Of a DNA stretch of 64,000 nucleotides, positions 63,921 to 64,000 are shown one piece after another (the stretch's first letter is position 1; every line of letters starts with the position of its first letter). The notes under the pieces were generated by a model. It did no database searches. It was given only the letters and a program-made list of their open reading frames with translations, and had not been told where the DNA came from. The stretch comes from Bradyrhizobium guangdongense (GTDB lineage: Bacteria > Pseudomonadota > Alphaproteobacteria > Rhizobiales > Xanthobacteraceae): assembly GCF_004114975.1 (NCBI RefSeq), contig NZ_CP030051.1, forward strand, positions 3,968,001-4,032,000, written 5' to 3'. A program made the position numbers and the translations under genes.

Positions 63921-64000
63921 CTAACCGGCCTGCCGCGATGCGGCCTCGAGCTGCGCCAGCGCCTGATGCAGGCACTCCTGGAGTTTCTGCGCGACCTGCT
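63921..64000 (-). CDS. C-terminal end of an unidentified gene, truncated by the window
   Basis: Open minus-strand frame entering from the right edge and ending at TAG 63921. The visible 25 residues (QVAQKLQECLHQALAQLEAA...) form an amphipathic helix rich in Gln, Leu and Ala. This is too little for identification. It may be the end of a coiled-coil or helical protein. Confidence 0.5.
   Translation of the reverse strand, partial: QVAQKLQECLHQALAQLEAASRQAG

Overview
The window looks like a chromosomal segment of a Bradyrhizobium-type alphaproteobacterium (Nitrobacteraceae). This is inferred from the high GC content, the dusB-ntrB-ntrC-ntrY-ntrX-hfq-hflX order, a full nosRZDFYLX denitrification cluster, a fused ispDF gene, the dacF-tmk-holB-metG-tatD block, and palindromic intergenic repeats with the arms GTCATTGCGAG/CTCGCAATGAC. 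Nothing looks like a prophage, plasmid, insertion sequence, CRISPR array or rRNA/tRNA operon. Most of it is core genome with metabolic accessory blocks.

Layout. 1-5.0 kb: valS (5' end cut by the window), mpg, lipA and a COQ10/RatA-type gene. 5.1-10.3 kb (minus strand): an operon for a ba3-type heme-copper oxidase with subunits I and II, a 58-residue membrane peptide, and three multiheme cytochromes c carrying seven CxxCH motifs in total. 10.6-13.7 kb: MscS channel, GFA-type zinc protein, CinA amidohydrolase, ispDF. 13.9-23.7 kb: nitrogen-regulation block dusB-ntrBC, ntrYX, then hfq-hflX. 23.9-26.0 kb: GNAT acetyltransferase, mazG, queC. 26.2-27.8 kb: cobalt-type nitrile hydratase (alpha, beta, accessory protein). 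27.9-32.3 kb: enoyl-CoA hydratase-like protein, DASS/SLC13 transporter, metN-metI. 32.3-35.8 kb: a PilZ-like/XRE fusion regulator, a secreted protein of unknown function, and a divergent FtsH protease preceded by a perfect FixK/FNR-like box.

35.9-44.8 kb (minus strand): nosR-Z-D-F-Y-L-X, translationally coupled by 4-nt overlaps from nosD to nosX. It is divergent from a ferritin/rubrerythrin-like gene at 45.0 kb. 46.4-54.0 kb: two convergent TRAP transporter operons. One has a fused DctQM permease plus an acyl-CoA synthetase, the other has separate P, M and Q genes. They meet at a perfect hairpin. 54.2-60.8 kb (minus strand): MBL-fold hydrolase, tatD, metG with a histone H1-like lysine-rich tail, holB, tmk and a dacF-type DD-carboxypeptidase. 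60.9-64.0 kb: alpha/beta hydrolase, rlpA, several very small ORFs and the end of an unidentified gene.

How it fits together. The window combines nitrogen-status signalling (NtrBC, NtrYX, Hfq) with two respiratory modules for low or changing oxygen: the ba3 oxidase and nitrous oxide reductase. A candidate FixK-type site ahead of the FtsH paralogue may link membrane-protein quality control to the same physiology. I found no clearly undescribed multi-gene system. The most unusual items are the MetRS basic tail, the PilZ-XRE fusion, the FixK-like box before ftsH, the seven-heme cytochrome set with the oxidase, and several small membrane ORFs.
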